From Yamagishiella unicocca (taxonomy: Eukaryota; Chlorophyta; Chlorophyceae; Chlamydomonadales; Volvocaceae), in assembly GCA_003116995.1 (NCBI GenBank), contig BDSL01000004.1, positions 2,542,001 to 2,606,000 on the forward strand: a stretch of DNA of 64,000 nt. Direction: 5' to 3'. Made by a program: the position numbers and the translations under genes. This document shows, piece by piece, positions 12,201-23,100 of the stretch. Below the pieces are notes generated by a model that was given only the letters and a program-made list of their open reading frames with translations, searched no databases and was not told where the DNA came from. Numbering within the stretch: the stretch's first letter is position 1; every line of letters begins with the position of its first letter.

Positions 12201-15184
12201 GGGGTGGAGGGGAGGTGCGTTTCCTGCCGTCAACAAATTGGGTCATTTGGTTGATGTTGGCGCTCGGAGCCGGGGAGAGGGATCCGAAGCACTCCTTGGG
12301 TCAGACGGGGAGGGAGGACCCCACAGTTCGCAGCGGCAGCGGCAGTGACAGCTCCAGCGGCAGTGGCAGCCCCAGCTCCAGCGGCAGCGGCAGCTACAGT
12401 GGCAACGGCAGCGGCAGCTACAGCGGCAGCGAGGTGCTAGAGGCCTGTCGGCGGCTCTCCCCCCTCGTCCCCGGCCTCACCAGGAAGCAGGCGTAGTACT
12501 GCACCACGTTGGAATGGCGCAGCTTGGCGTGCAGCTTGATCTCCCGGTACAGCTGCATGCGCTGGATGTCCCCCTGCTCCGCCAGCTTGTACACCTTGAG
12601 CGCCACCATCTCGCCGCTCACCTTGCAGCGGGCCTGGGGGGTGGAGGGGGGAGGGGGGAGGTGGAGCGGGGGGGAAGGTGCAGGGGGGAAGAAGATACCC
12701 GGTTACACGGGAGGTGGAGGGGGGGCCGGGCGGGAAGACCCGGGTACACGACGTAGGAGACGGAGGGCAGGAATCAGAGGGTTTGATGTGGGAGGGGGGG
12801 AGGGTTAAATGAGTTGGAAGTGGGTTTGATGTGGGGTTTGTTGCGGTGCGATGTGGCTGCGGTGGACGAGCGATTGGAGGCCGGGATGGGATCGGCCTGG
12901 CAGGCAGTTGGACTCAGGCCGGCGGTTGGGTGGTTGGGTGGTTGAGTAGGCCGGTGCGGGGACGGCGAAGAGGTGGGGACTCGGCTGCGACCACCGCCCA
13001 CTTGGCCACCTTCCTCACCACCCCACCCCCACCAGCCTCAACTCGCACCATCCGGCTACACAAGGCCCCCTGCCTTCCTGCCCGCTACCGCCGCCAGCTG
13101 CTCCTGCCCCCAGCAGCAGCAGCAGCGGCAGGCCACACCAGTAGCGCGCGTTGTTGGCCCCATCCTGAGCCCTCTACACACCGCCGTCCTCGCCGCCGTC
13201 CTCCCCCCGGGTCCCCCGGCCGCCGGACGTTCCCTTGGGCCACATCCGTCACTGCCTCCACCCCTGCGGCCACCCTTGCGGCCACCATTGCCCCGCCTGC
13301 TGCTACTGCCGGCTATGGGTGTCCCAGTCAGTCCAGAGCCCCCATCGGTGCTGCTGCTGCTGCAACTGATTGCGGCGCCGCCGCCCTCACACGGCACCCA
13401 CCTGCCCGCCGCCGCGGCCCCCGCCTCTCCCTTGGATGTTTGCCGGTCCCCCCCCGGGCTCCCCGAACGGGCTCCTGCCATGTTGTCCCCCTCCCCAGGG
13501 AGGGGGGCCATAGATTCGCGGATTCTCCTTAAACCCCCAACGGACTTCCGTCATGCTGGCCACACACGTTTGCTAGCTCACGGGCATCTGGTCCCAGATG
13601 AACCACCAGCCCCCTTGGCCCAGGCCCAACCGCCCACCACCATCACCACCATCAACGTCACCTGGACAGCCACGCCGCAGCGGCCCCTTCCCCCCTCCCT
13701 TCCTCCCACCCTGGATTCCCTCCCTCCTTCCCTCCCTCCCTCCTCCCCCGAGGCCCTGCTCCCCCTTTCAGCTCCCAGCCTCCCCCTCATCGCCCCTGGG
13801 GCCCCCCCGCTCCGTAACCGTTTCAGCGCTGCAACGAGCCCCACCACGCCCACTGACGCTCCTTCCCCCCCCCACCCCTCTGCCCCATAGCGCCACCAGC
13901 AACCCCAGCCCGCTCCCCTTCCCTCCCTCTCCCCTTCCCTCCCCTCCCTCACCCCCCCTTGATTTGTGGGCAGTGGACTCGCGGATTATCCTTTACCCCC
14001 CCCCCCCATAGTTTCTACCTTCCGCCTCCTATGTCCCCTGTCCGGATCTTCTCGCCAACCCTCACACTCACACTCACACTCACACTCACACTCACACTCA
14101 CACTCACACTCACACTCACACTCACACTCACACTCACACTCACACTCACGCTCACGCTCCCGCTCCCGCGCACACACTCTCCCCTCTCCCCCCCCCAGCG
14201 AGGCCCCACCTGGTACACGTCCGAGGCGTAGCCCCTGTGCAGCTGCTTCATCAGCTGGTAGTCGTCCAGGCTCCAGCGCGGGCGGCGCATCCTGCTGGGC
14301 AGCGCCGCAGACACCGCGAGGATGGACGTGGTGGTGCCGTCCGCCGAGATGATGTCCTCCAGGGAGCCCTGCGGCGTCACCTCGATGCCCGACAGGCCGC
14401 AGGCCGCCTCGCGGGCCTCCTGTACGGAAACGTCGTGATTGAAGCTGTACTGGTCCAGGTGCAGGAGGTACTTAAGCGACTCGGAGCGCTTGGGCGGGCG
14501 GCGCTGCTTGCGCTCGGGCTCCTGGGGGCCGGAGTACTCGGGCGCGGGGGCGTCGTGGGCGACCATGGGTGGGGGGGCGCGAGGCATGCCGCCGTCCAGC
14601 AGCATGGGGAGCGAGGCGACGCGGTTGGGCTTGCGGCGCAGTGGGAGGGGGGTCTCGCCAGCGGGGCCGGCGCCGGTGCCGACGAAGGGGTGGCCGCCGG
14701 TGGAGGCGGGGGAGTTGGCGGAGGCGGGCGTGCCGGTGTAGCCGGGGGAGCCGTGGCGGGGAGCCGCGGAGACGCTGGGCAGGGCGGAGGAGGGGGTGGT
14801 GTCGTCCGCGTCCTGCTCCTCCACCTCGTCGTCCGAGTCGGGCTTCATGGTCTTGACGCCCTGGAGCACCAGGCGGCTGCCCTGGCGAGTGATAATGGTG
14901 GTCTCGAAGCGGCTGGTGCCCATGGCTTTGGTAGTGACGGAGTCGATGCGGGGAACGGCCGAACGCGCCGAGTCTACTCGGCGAAGCGGTGGCGTAGAGC
15001 CCGCCTGCGTGGACCCTGGTGAGCCTGGCCGCAACTTATCATTCTCCACCGTTGCTGTTACTGTCCGCGGCGACGTAGCTGACGCAGGGCGAACGTGAGT
15101 TAAGCATGTGCCATCATCGTCATTTTCCCTACGATGTAAACTACTAGTCTTCAGCAGGTGTTTAAATTTTTGGAGGATACCCAT
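8682..15184 (-). CDS. Aurora-like Ser/Thr protein kinase with long N-terminal region
   Basis: Seven exons on the minus strand: 15184-14210, 12633-12481, 12077-11911, 10969-10863, 10305-10279, 10092-9848, 9200-8682, about 730 residues. The first 310 are Ser/Pro/Thr-rich after a basic start (MGILQKFKHLLKTSSLHRR). The kinase domain spans about 312-578: degenerate glycine loop LHRGYASDVYQ, catalytic Lys338 in VALKVYKL, helix-C Glu in LYREIKLH, HRDIKPEN (431-438), DFG (Asp451), activation loop ending RAGTLDYMAPE, and VDAWAVGVFAYELIVGAPPF. It ends with LEMLHHPWI. The C-terminal 130 residues are low in complexity. All phases close. One intron uses a GC donor (after 9848) and one exon is only 27 nt. 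Gene order and subdomains fit the Aurora/Ipl1-like kinases expanded in green algae; substrate and role are unknown. The C-terminal stop could be altered by an unseen intron. Confidence 0.85.
9366..9744. repeat. 9-bp GGTGTTGTT tandem array
   Basis: About 300 bases of GGTGTTGTT units grading into GGT/GAT trinucleotides on the plus strand. It lies wholly inside the last kinase intron, so the transcript carries the CAACAACAC complement. Apparent reading frames across it are only the repeat translated. Confidence 0.95.
10361..10410 (-). repeat. Intronic dispersed element, antisense copy near a 3' splice site
   Basis: On the plus strand it reads ACAGAAAAGGACCGGTTACT then CGACATGGGAAGCG and TAGCTGGTGCATAG, so it is antisense to the kinase transcript. 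It lies within about 105 bases of the 3' splice site of kinase intron 4 (10862-10306). A sense copy is at 10660-10742 in the same intron. Confidence 0.75.
10660..10742 (-). repeat. Intronic dispersed element, sense copy (kinase intron 4)
   Basis: Read in the kinase sense it has GGGGCATAAGGACCGGTTAC, TAGCTGGCGCAC, TTCGGACAC and GGGCGCATGCCGGAG in order, matching the shared element consensus. A shorter relative (ATCCGGTTGCACGACATACG) lies at about 10795-10830. Confidence 0.75.
11301..11333. repeat. (ATCC)n microsatellite
   Basis: About eight CATC/ATCC units in kinase intron 3. A CTT trinucleotide run follows at about 11541-11567 in the same intron. Confidence 0.9.
11749..11830 (-). repeat. Intronic dispersed element, sense copy (kinase intron 3)
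   Basis: In kinase sense it runs TTGTATAAAAACCGTATTAC, GGGACAGGATAGTTGGCGC, GTCGTCGGACACC, GGGCGCATGCTGGAG. It is one of the best full-length copies and starts about 80 bases from the 5' splice site at 11910. A second, shorter sense copy (AAGAACCGGTAACTCGACTG) is at about 11660-11700. Confidence 0.8.
12149..12202. repeat. (GT)n microsatellite
   Basis: A GT dinucleotide run of about 50 bases inside kinase intron 2. Confidence 0.95.
13974..14010 (-). repeat. Second intronic element family (GAATCCGCGAATCCACG type)
   Basis: In gene sense: a G-run, then TAAAGGATAATCCGCGAGTCCAC. Related copies lie at about 13508-13545 (same intron), 37745-37800 (two tandem copies) and 38637-38670. All are in introns of minus-strand genes and all have the same orientation relative to transcription. 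Confidence 0.7.
14061..14155. repeat. (CACACT)n hexanucleotide array
   Basis: About 16 near-perfect CACACT units inside kinase intron 1, ending in CACGCTCCCGCT variants. The donor of exon 1 is about 50 bases away. Confidence 0.95.
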
Positions 15185-15870
15185 GCTTTGTGGAGGTGCG
15201 CCCGGCGCGCGCGCACAGCACAGCAGTGTCAGTTTTTTTTCCACCAAGCAAAATTGCCCAGTCGCTCCGAGTGTGCAGGCTTGCAACGAGCTGGCAAAGG
15301 GAAAGCAAGCTCGTATGCACGCTGCGTGACGAAAGGTAAGATATCCCTAGTTGGGATGGAAGCCCACGCACAGCAGTAGTTGTGCTGAGCTGCTGATACG
15401 GCGCATATATCTATGATGCGATACTGCTATGCTTTCCAACTGCCGTTAGTGGGCGACGGAGGGATAGTCCAGAAAATGTGTTTGCCGTACAAGAAACGGG
15501 CCGCCATACGATAATCAGCCGCATACGCGGTTAAGTTTCCGTCCGCTGGAAGTTGGTGCTCATGTGCATAAGGCTATGAGTTAAGGCTCCTGATGGCTCC
15601 GCCCTGATTCAGGGTCCAGTGGGAACTGTCGACCTGCACGCCTTCGTTGGGATTATGACCGTGAGCGCGACACAATAGCACGTAACGTCTGTAACAGCTT
15701 ATTATCAATAGCATGTACACATATTTACGTGCCACGCACAGCTTTGGGTCGGCAGCAAGTTCCCGACAACCCCCGGGTATGTTCCCCTTGGCATCCCAAA
15801 CCGGCACCTAGTTCGGCGGAGGCGGATAAACCGCGAAAGGGTCACCGTTGTCTTCCTTGCGGATCCAGAA
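15185..15870. promoter_or_regulatory. Shared upstream region of kinase (-) and SET (+) genes
   Basis: 686 bases between two divergent start codons, less GC-rich than the genes, with no coding signal. It presumably holds both promoters and 5' UTRs. No specific element is identified. Confidence 0.5.
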
Positions 15871-18487
15871 ATGTCAACGCAGCACAGCAGTCAAACGTTT
15901 GGCGGAGCTGTGCAGCACGCCAGACCCCAACTCATGAGCCCCCCCCCCTCGCCGAGCGGCCCCAGAGGTTCCCAAGGCGATGATACACACATTAAGCCCC
16001 ACCCCAAAACTCGCCTGCAGCTCCTGAACGGCGTTATTTGGGAATTTCTGGGCTTGCAACCGGAGGCCCGGAGGCCGGCAACTTCACATCCCATGGGCAA
16101 ACCCTTTTTTCTGCATCTTTATAACCGCATACCGCTACAGCCAAATGCCACCATCCGCACGTGCCCAGCCTTACGTAGCATTTGCGCTGACTGCAGCCAA
16201 TCTCACCTTGCCGTAGCGCCAGCCGCACCAACTAGCGTCTGCAGCGGCAGCGGCGCCGCCGCCCCCACCGTCGCCGCCGCCTCGGCGGCAGGCTGCTCAA
16301 CCACCAGCAGCCGCCACGCGGATGCGGAGGAGGTACGGCAGGATGCCGTACTACGGCGTTGGATCCAGGAACACGGCGGCTTCGTGCATGACGCCATCTC
16401 CATCACCAGCGCAACCCAGTGCGGCTCCCGGGGCCTCGTCGCGTCATCAGGTGCCGTACGGGCGGCCCGGGACAAAGGGGGGGCTTAGTAAGTCAGTCGA
16501 GCCCCTTAGGAGCGAAGGGTGGGGGGTCACATGGTGTACGGGCGGGTTGCGGATCTTACGCCCGCAGCCGCCCGGGTATTGCATTGGCACTAGCCCCTCA
16601 GAGCACATACACGTCTCGCCCCTGGTATGGGAGAGTGCTTCGGCGGTCTCTCCGTTAGGGCAGGGGTAGCTGCCATTGGCCAGCGCCAGGCCCGGTCCGA
16701 TATGATGTAAAACACGCGCTCCTGCCGCAGCCATCAGCTTAGCCCAGCTGGAGGCCACCTCACTGGTGGTCGTGCCGCGGCGACTGCACATGGATAACGC
16801 GGCAGCGGTGGCGGCCGTCAGCCCTCGACTGGGGTCGGCGGCCCGGCAGGACGCATTTGCGGAGCTTGGGCAGCTGCAGCAGGTGGGGGCATCGGGGAGT
16901 GAGGGAGGGGGTTTGAGAGGAAACCCGTAGGTCGGCAATCAAAAAGTAAAACCTCCCCCGGGGAGGGGTGAGGCTTTTGGGTATTGGGGATGCTGGCGGT
17001 TGTTGGGTGTAGGCGGGGTAGTGAGGTGGTTACACGGGGAGGCGATTCGGGATTGGCCCTCCCGCCATCTCTTCTGTCGGCTCACGGAGTTAAACCCCGG
17101 CCAGAATGAAGTTGCCCCCGCCTCCTTTTCACCTTTTGCTTCTTCATTCACCTGGGTTGGACGACCAAGCTACCGGATGCAGCTGTCCACGTCACCTTTC
17201 CCCCTCCCTGCTCACCCCCCCGTCTCCCCGCTACCCTCCATCACCCCCCCTCCCCCGCCCAGGTGGCCTGCTGCCTCGCAACGGAGTCGGCCAAGGGGCC
17301 CGACTCCTTCTGGGCGCCGTACCTTCGTACATTGCCGGACAGGCCGCCCAACCCCTGGCTGCTGAGTGGGGAGGGCTTGGCGGAGGTGCTGGAGGAGGTG
17401 GCGGACGAGGGGCGCCGCGAGCAGGCGGCGGAGGCGGCGGAGGCGGTCCAGCTGACGGAGGCGTCGTCATCGGGCGCTGGGTGGGAGGCCGGGCGGGGGG
17501 GGAACCGTACCGGTTGGGCGGTGGCAGTGGAGGCGGCTCGGCGGCGGTACGGCGGACTGGCTGAGGAGGTTCTGGAGGTGGTGGGAGCCGACTGCTCCAG
17601 CCTGCGCCTGGACCGTGAGGGCCTTATGTGGGCCCTAGGGCAGGTGCGCGGGGAGTTGTGTGTGTGGGGGGGGGCAAGGGGCTTGCGAGGATGATCGGGT
17701 TGACAAGGGCGGGCGTGTGCAGGAGACACACACGCGCGGACCAGATCTTATCGATGGTGGACCTGTCTCCGCAACCCAGCCCCTTCCTCCTCTCTACCCA
17801 CCCACCCCACCCACCCCATCTCGAAACGCCTGTCCTAAACGGTTTTCCTCGCATCCACGGGTCTTCCCCGCCCCCCCCCCCCACGATTATGCGCCAACTA
17901 TCCTGTGCCGTTGCGTAAAACGGTTTTTATACACCCCCACCCCGTCCAGGTGGTGTCCCGCTCTCTGGGCTCCGGCCGCTCCTCGGGCCTGCTCCCGTTC
18001 ATCGACATGGCCAACCACGACTCCGCCGCGCGGCCCCCCATGATGATGCTTGACGACAGCGACCGCCTGGTGTTTGCTGTCACCAGCATCAGGGAGGGGC
18101 AGCTGGCGCCGCTGGAGGCGGGACAGGTGGGGGGCGCGGCGGGCCCGGAGGCTTGGAGAAAACCCGTTGGTCGGCACATAATAAGAGATCTTAACTTCTT
18201 AAGTTAAACCGGGCCCGGGGGGGGGCATACAGAACCAGGCCCGGGGGTGGGCGGGGCAGGCGGGGGCCAGAGGCGGCCTCGGCGTCGATGTGTGTGTTTT
18301 AAGTATGCGAAGTCTGTGTGTGTGTGCGAAGCCATCTGAGCTGCTGCATCTGCCGCCCTTACTGCTCGTACGACGCCGTACACGTGCCGTACAGGAGCTT
18401 TTCATCAGCTACCAGGTGGAGGACATGTCGCCGCTGCAGGCGTGGCTCAAGCTGGGGTTCGTGCCGCGGCGGCTGCCTGCGCGGTGA
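15871..18487 (+). CDS. SET-domain protein (Rubisco LSMT/SETD3-SETD6-like methyltransferase)
   Basis: Five exons: 15871-16450, 16731-16882, 17263-17643, 17950-18126, 18395-18487, about 460 residues. After about 165 weakly conserved residues come LRRWIQEHGGFVHDAISI and CGSRGLVAS (the GxG motif that helps bind S-adenosylmethionine), then SLVVVPRRLHM. A helical insert follows (SFWAPYLRTLP, then an acidic Ala-rich segment). The catalytic part has LLPFIDMANHDSA, with the Asn-His pair, and IREGQ then ELFISYQVED, with the active-site Tyr. The chain stops at LKLGFVPRRLPAR, so the Rubisco-LSMT substrate-binding C-terminal domain is missing. Family members methylate lysine or histidine on non-histone proteins; the substrate here is unknown. 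The junction after 16450 is the least certain. The start is the first ATG in the frame and the N-terminus is provisional. Confidence 0.8.
17883..17932 (-). repeat. Intronic dispersed element, antisense copy before a 3' splice site
   Basis: Reads ATGCGCCAACTATCCTGTGC then CGTTGCGTAAAACGG and TTTTTATACACCCCC on the plus strand. It ends within 20 bases of the exon starting at 17950, so its C-run serves as the polypyrimidine tract of SET intron 3. A smaller AACGGTTTTCCTCGCATCCA element precedes it at about 17838. Confidence 0.8.
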
Positions 18488-20165
18488 TGGCGGCGTGGGG
18501 TCGGGGGGCTGGGGTGGACGGTGGAGATGTACGGCAAACCGGTGAGGTAAGAAAGGTGGAGCGGTAGGACTACCTAGCTACCTGGCGGATGCGTTCGAGT
18601 CTCGATTAGGTGGGGCTGGGTGGGGTTGGGATGGAGCGGGGGCTGGGACGGGGTACGCGGCGTGGCGTTCTAGGGAGTTTGGTGTGGGTGCAGAGTACGG
18701 TCCGAACCCGCTTGCCGAACAGACCCGCTGGGAGGGTGCTGCGCCACCGGGCTCGGCGGAGCGCTATCTTGGACGCAACCAGAGTCGGAAGCTTGGAACC
18801 CGCGAGGCCGTGGCCATATAAGCTCCACGTGGTTTTGGCGCAGGCCCGCGGGGAAGCAAAAGGACGAATCAGCACGACAGCGTAGCGGCTCCAAGCTGCG
18901 CGCTGGGCATCCTAGCGACGAGAGAAATGGTGGTCGCAAGCGAAAACCGGGCAGGCCTAGTTTAGCTGTACTAAATAACCCGTGCCGTATACGGTTCGAT
19001 TCGTCAAAGTTCGTCACTGCTCGGAGTCTGTCAGGGTCACTCTTCTTCCATCGGGCTTCTCGGGCGCCCGCTTCCTTGTCCGCAGCTGTATGGTATCGTA
19101 ATAAGGTTTGAACAGCGTCTGCAAGCCCAGGCGAACCCAGGACAAGAGGGGGCCATCCTGTATGATTAAGCAGGCCACTGTATGCAAAGTTCGCGACGCT
19201 ATGGGGGCGGAATTGCAGAACATAGTTTCTTCGCGTGTATTTACAATTATGTTGCATCCCAGGCGGCCCCCATCCATGTATTGCGCTGCTACTCCCCAAC
19301 TCTCACAGTTACCGGTACGGAAATATCGTCCGTCTGTCTTTAGCCGGGCGCTCTGAACTTTAGACGGTCCATGGCATATGCCTCGTTGCTACTCATCGTT
19401 GCAAATCGTATCTATTTAATGTCACAGCCTCGCACTTTGCAGTAGGTCAACTCGGCGCTTTTGCTAAACGCCGCGAGTTTTACTACTGAACCTAATCCTG
19501 ACCGCCACCGGCCTGCCGCATCCAATCTCTTTACCGGGACCGCGTGTTGCCAAGCGCACGGATTCGCGCGAATTCGCGCCGCTACATAGCCATGATCTCG
19601 AATACCGTCTCACGTCGTACTTTGGCCCCAAAGAGCACATAAGCCTGGAGCACCACGATGACCAAACGCGGCGACCGCACGTCCTGCGCATGGCCGTGAC
19701 ACCGCGCCCTTACCGTATCAGGTGAGTGACTGATGCAGCGGCCTGCAGCGGCGCAAATCGCACTTCCCACTACCAAGCCAACAGCGCTGGCTCCGACCCG
19801 GGGCCACAGCACTCTCCCGCCCACTCCGCACCACTCCAGTCCACACCACTCCACTCCACGCCGCTGCCAAACCCACCGGTCGGCATCGCGCCACCAGCGA
19901 CCAGATGCACGCGACCGGCTACCGGAAAAGAGCGCCCTTCCCATCCAGCCCACGGCTGCCAACATTCCCGCTCCCTCCCTTCCTTTTCCTCCTTCGTCAA
20001 TCCACGGTATAACCGCCTAGTCGTCCCTGCTTCCCTGCCGACCTGCCGCCCGCGTGCTAAACGGTTTTCCTCACATCCACGGGTCTTCCTCGAAGCCCCA
20101 CGCGGGTTTTCCTTGCAGCCCCCCGCGAGGCATGGTAGTCCATCCCCTCCATCCCTTGGTAGTCC
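18488..20165. other. Region between the SET and STR6-like genes
   Basis: SET 3' UTR and then AT-richer sequence with one coding-looking exon (about 19470-19721). A repeat of the AACGGTTTTCCTC/CATCCACGGGTCTTCC type is at about 20057-20090. Otherwise nothing recognisable. Confidence 0.45.
19470..19721 (+). CDS. Orphan coding-looking exon, unknown protein
   Basis: An open frame with no in-frame ATG ends at a good GTGAGT donor (19722). It encodes ISLPGPRVAKRTDSREFAPL followed by HSHDLEYRLTSYFGPKEHI and SLEHHDDQTRRPHVLRMAV. The composition is balanced, unlike the low-complexity shadow frames around it. The upstream acceptor and partner exons were not found. A possible next exon begins at 20119 after an antisense intronic repeat and TTGCAG, but it would overlap the last exon of the STR6-like gene. 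I do not recognise the family. It may instead be a chance frame. Confidence 0.3.
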
Positions 20166-23100
20166 CTACGACTCCGCCGCCGCGGACAGGAACTGCGACA
20201 AGAAGGCACGGAAGGTGGCCGCGTGGGCCTTTGTTGCGGGTATGAGGTGCCCTGACTGGTGACACAGGGCGCGGCGCTGGCCCCCCCCGCAGCCGAACGC
20301 CGCCGCCAGCTGCTCGCTCTCACGCGGCGCGATCTGGCGGTCGCCGGCGGCGGCGGCGGCGGCGCTGCCGTACACGTGCAGCGAGGGGAGCTCCAGGAGG
20401 CCCACCGCCTGGAGCAGCGCGCGGTGCTGGGGCAGGGGCGAGAGGAAGCCGGAGGCGAGGATGGCGAATCGGAAGCCGAAGGCGCTGCCTGAGCCGGGGG
20501 CGGGGGCGGGGGCGGGGGAGCTGGGTGGGGTGTCCGGCTGTGCAGGTTGCCGCTGCGGCTGCGGCTCGGTGGGCTGGTGTGCTGACGCGGGTGTTTGGGT
20601 TGTAGTAGCTGCTGACTCGTCACGATGCTGCTGTTGTTGGAGCTCCTGCTGCTGCTGAAGTGCGCACAGGGTCGCAGCCACGGACGCGCCCTGCTTGGAG
20701 GCCGGGGGCATTAGGCGGCAGGGGAGCAGGTGGGGGCGTAGGCAGTGGGTAGCTGAGACAACACGCGGAAGTGACCTAGGAGGAAGATATGAAGTTATAG
20801 AGGGAGATGAGTCGGCCGGAGGGAAGGGCGCAGTGGTCTCTTCAGTGTTTAGCCAGGAGGAGCGCAACCAAAGCTGCCCATTCCCTCGCCCAATCGCATA
20901 ATCCCGCGATCAGCACCTCCACCTCTTTGCCGACGACCATGCGCCAGCTATCCTGTCCCGTTGCGTAAAACGGGTTTTTAAGCACCTCCTTCGCCTCGTG
21001 CGAACAACGCGCGTTTCTCCGCTACCCCCAAGCCGACCTGCGAGAAGCCAAACACGCCGTCGAAGGGCCCCAGCTCCTGAACCGCCCGCTGCACCGCAGC
21101 AAGCGACTCCGGCCAACCCTCCGTCTGGCGCGTGTACTGCAGCTCGTCCACGTACGACGGGGCCGCCTGCCAGCCCGCCGTCCCGACGGCCGCTGCCTCT
21201 GCTGCTGCGGCGGCTGCGGTGCCATACAGCTCCGGCGGCAGCAGCCAGGCGCGCTTCGCCGCCCACCCAGTCGCGGGCGCCTCCTCTGCTACTGCTCTTG
21301 CTGCTGCTGCTGCTACTGCTGCTTCGGCTTCTGCTGCTACTGCTTCTGCTACTGCTTCTGCTGCTTCGGCTTCCGCTGCTTCTGCTACTGCTGCTCCTGC
21401 TTTTCTTGTTGCTCCTGCCGCTGCGCCCCACGCGGGGAGCTGGCCCCCCGCCGGGCCTGCGGAACCACCGCCAGCCCCTTCTGCGCCAGCTGCGTCCCCC
21501 TCCTCCCCTTCTTCCTCCCCTCGCTGAGATCGGGCGCCAGCGGCGGCCGCCGCTATAACGGCTTCGTCATCACACGCATGACACGGCTCCGGAACCGGAT
21601 CCGAAACCGCGTCCGCAAAGCCGGCGTCGATGCCGCCAGCGTCGCCGGAGTCGTCGTCGGCCCCGCCTCCGCCTCCGCCTCCGCCCTGGCCGTCCTTGAC
21701 GAACAGCGGCAGCTGATGCGGGCCATTCACGAACACGAAGTCAGCCAGGTCGCGAAGCTTCTTGCGCAGCGCGCACGTGCGGCCCTGTGTACGGCGGCGG
21801 GGTCGTACGATACAGTACGGCTTAGCGTGGCAAAGCATGGCGTGGCATGGGTGTGGTATGAAGCGCCCCCTCGCCCCCCCGCATCGCAATGAAAGAGACA
21901 CAGGGCGGCGCGGCGGTGCGTACTGCACGAGCCACCATCCCTCGCAACCTGCATTTCCCCCCCCCCCATACACTAGTAGCAGCAGAAACACATACTCAGC
22001 AAGCAGTACAAGCAGTGGCGACCACAACAGGTAAGCAGCAGAAGCAGAGCTACTAGAAGTTGACTTATAAACGACGGGGACCCACAGCCTACAAGCGGCA
22101 TAAGCCATAAGTCCAGACATCACCGTCCTCGTCATCCAGCCCCTTGCAGCTCCCGCCTCGCTCCTCCCTCACCTGGAACTGCTTGCCGGTCTGTCGAAAG
22201 CCGTGCAGGCACAGGATACGCAGCCGCCGAGGACCACCCGGCCCCGCAGCCGCTACGGGCTTCTTCCTCCCAAGCCCCGCAGCCGCCACCGCTGACGCCG
22301 CCGCCGCGGACCCCCTCCCCGCCGTCACCCTGCCCGAGCTCAGACCAGGCCCTGGGCACGCCGCGGCCTCCTTGCCCCGTCCGTCAGCGGCACCGGCGGA
22401 GCCGCGGGTGCAATGGCTCTCCCCGGGGGGAGGGGGAGGGTTCCGAGCAGAGTCCTCAGCCGCACCCGCACCACCACGAGCACCGAGACAAGGAACAGAA
22501 GCAGCTGCAGCTGCGTTTGTGGCCTGCTGCGAGGACTCCGCGCTGCTGTCGGCGTTGGCCCATGCAGCGCCGGGCTGATGCGGCTGTGGGTGCGGTGGCG
22601 TCGGCGTTGGTGGTTCCGGAGCCAAGCCGGCGTCGGCCTTGCACAGCTCGCACAGCAGGTGCGGCCCAGGGCGCGAGGGGGAGGCGGGGAGGGGTCCGGA
22701 CTTACCTCCGGCCTCAACCCCGGCCTCACCCCCGGCCCCCGCCGCATCCGGGGCACCCGCTGCGTCCGTCACGGTGGGCCGTCGCAGCGCGGCTGCTGCT
22801 GCTGCTGCTGCTGCTGCTACAGCCAGTTCCTGGTGTTGGGTGCTGCAGCCGCCGCACACCAGGACCAGCAGACGACACCGGCTGGGAGAAGGAAAGGGGG
22901 CGGGAGGGAGAGGGGGCGGGAGGGAGGGTTGGTGGGCGGGGGTGGTGGTGCGCGGGAGGCAGAGGGCGCTGGTGGAATTGGTTTCGCGTGGCGACCATAG
23001 GTTATACGGAGTAGCCAGCCCACCCGCCGCATGCCCTGCCCAGTTACGGCGGCGCCACCCGCGCTTCCCCCCCCCCTGTTCACAGGTTTGCCGGTCGTCC

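Noticed and set aside
8682..15184. Identity of the kinase with CALK, the known Chlamydomonas Aurora-like flagellar kinase
   Set aside because: As I recall it, CALK has its activation-loop Thr near residue 193, so its kinase domain is N-terminal. Here about 310 residues precede the domain. Only the family-level call is kept.
17705..17880. Extra SET exon after the GTGTGCAG at about 17722
   Set aside because: Joining 17643 directly to 17950 keeps phase and gives the expected SRSLGSGRSSGLLPFIDMAN sequence. The intervening frame has no family similarity.
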